The notes under the pieces are model-generated. The model saw only the letters and a program-made list of their open reading frames with translations. It was not told the origin of the DNA and searched no databases. Made by a program: the position numbers and the translations under genes. From an uncultured Gammaproteobacteria bacterium (lineage in GTDB: Bacteria > Pseudomonadota > Gammaproteobacteria > Steroidobacterales > Woeseiaceae), in contig CALKYK010000267.1 in the NCBI GenBank assembly GCA_938003715.1, positions 1 through 15,890 of the forward strand: a DNA stretch of 15,890 nt, written 5' to 3'. Positions 15,268-15,890 of the stretch are shown here, piece by piece. Within the stretch, counting starts at the first letter, position 1, and each line of letters starts with the position of its first letter.

Positions 15268-15890
15268 TCAACTCTCACCTTTCAGGTCGGCGAAATCTCC
15301 CGGGCTGACCTCGCATGCGAGCTTCGAGTCTGACCCGATGCGCTCTTCGATCAGGAGCGCAAAGGATGGTCTCTTGCGATGATAGCCATCACTGATCCAG
15401 GCATGCGGACGGTCGTCCTCCGACTCGATCAGGGTGCTGTTACCAGAAGTCCACGTGCTTTGTATATCCGTATTTTCCCGAACGACGCGAAGCGCCCGGT
15501 CGCTGAATGCAACGACCCGGCAATCCGGATGAAAGTGCAACAGTCGCTTCGATCGATGTGAGCCCTCGGTTTCGAATTCGTCAAGGATTGTCAATCGGGG
15601 GACGTTCTTGCTCAGGCGCAGGGTCCGGCGGTGTGTGATTGGTTCCGGGAGGCTGAAGAATCCGACGTATTCTCCTGTAATTCGGGTTTCTTCGTCTGAA
15701 TCCATCCAGTCGATCAGACTTGGACTGGCTTTTTCTCCCCAGAGAAAGGGTCCGAGGAGTTTCGACTGATTCGCGTCGTCGATTACGACCGAGTTGTGCG
15801 CTTCCGTACTTCGAAAGTAGTTGCGATACTCGGGGAATGTGAAGTAGTCATAGGTGCCGGAGTCGACGACGAAGTCGAGCCCGTTGACGG
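15268..15890 (-). CDS. Heparinase II/III family polysaccharide lyase, C-terminal part (runs off the right edge)
   Basis: The minus-strand frame stays open to the window edge and gives about 207 residues of a heparinase II/III-like C-terminal domain. Seen from the edge inward: VVDSGTYDY, FRSTEAHNSVVIDDANQS (the family's 'RsTxAHNTvxvDgxxQs' block), FLWGEKA, EYVGF, and HRRTLRLS followed by LTILDEFE, then strand-rich sequence to a TGA at 15270-15268. The His in the AHN block belongs to the beta-sandwich that helps form the active site and metal site. The catalytic alpha/alpha toroid lies beyond the window, so substrate and signal peptide cannot be judged. Such lyases in polysaccharide loci often trim or release the polymer in the periplasm. 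An ATG at 15705 is internal, not a start. Confidence 0.85.
   Translation of the reverse strand, partial: VNGLDFVVDSGTYDYFTFPEYRNYFRSTEAHNSVVIDDANQSKLLGPFLWGEKASPSLIDWMDSDEETRITGEYVGFFSLPEPITHRRTLRLSKNVPRLTILDEFETEGSHRSKRLLHFHPDCRVVAFSDRALRVVRENTDIQSTWTSGNSTLIESEDDRPHAWISDGYHRKRPSFALLIEERIGSDSKLACEVSPGDFADLKGES

Noticed and set aside
15379..15561. Plus-strand small ORF opposite the lyase
   Set aside because: It is antisense to the conserved heparinase II/III C-terminal domain and has no ribosome-binding site.
1..15890. CRISPR arrays, tRNA/rRNA genes, insertion sequences
   Set aside because: No regularly spaced repeats, no tRNA-like cloverleaf and no transposase motifs were seen on reading both strands.

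Overview
The window (about 55-57% GC by eye) looks like the chromosome of a Gram-negative bacterium, most likely a marine-type gammaproteobacterium. That placement is an inference from the gene families (Wzx/Wzy-type polysaccharide assembly, sulfotransferase, heparinase II/III-like lyase, Gram-negative style CotH/VTC/DUF4956 set). No rRNA or other taxonomic marker is present.

Left part, plus strand (38-9651): a surface-polysaccharide locus. In order it holds a polyprenyl-phosphate sugar-1-phosphate transferase (initiation), a WecG/TagA/CpsF glycosyltransferase split by an in-frame TGA, a Wzy/O-antigen-ligase-like polytopic membrane protein, a PAPS-type sulfotransferase, a Wzx-like flippase, an unrecognised 399-residue protein with deacetylase-like Asp/His motifs, a NodB-type polysaccharide deacetylase, and a GT4 glycosyltransferase. 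Together these would start a lipid-linked repeat unit, extend it, sulfate and probably de-N-acetylate it, flip it and polymerise it. Two breaks stand out: the first gene lacks its usual N-terminal membrane segments behind an in-frame TGA, and the second has a TGA exactly where the family reads through.

Middle (9652-10093): the convergent gap between the two gene blocks is not empty. On the minus strand it carries the decayed C-terminal half of a second GT4 glycosyltransferase, with an internal TAA and no N-terminal half.

Right part, minus strand (10094-15155): a tight four-gene operon with overlapping or nearly touching ends. Transcription order is a membrane-anchored 346-residue protein resembling part of CotH, a VTC-domain polyphosphate-polymerase-like protein, a DUF4956 membrane protein, and an 865-residue membrane-anchored CotH-kinase-like protein fused to a right-handed beta-helix. 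This is the most interesting part: it suggests a membrane machine that joins polyphosphate or nucleotide chemistry in the cytoplasm to an extracytoplasmic CotH-like enzyme next to a surface glycan locus. Upstream of it, running off the right edge, is the C-terminal part of a heparinase II/III-family polysaccharide lyase.
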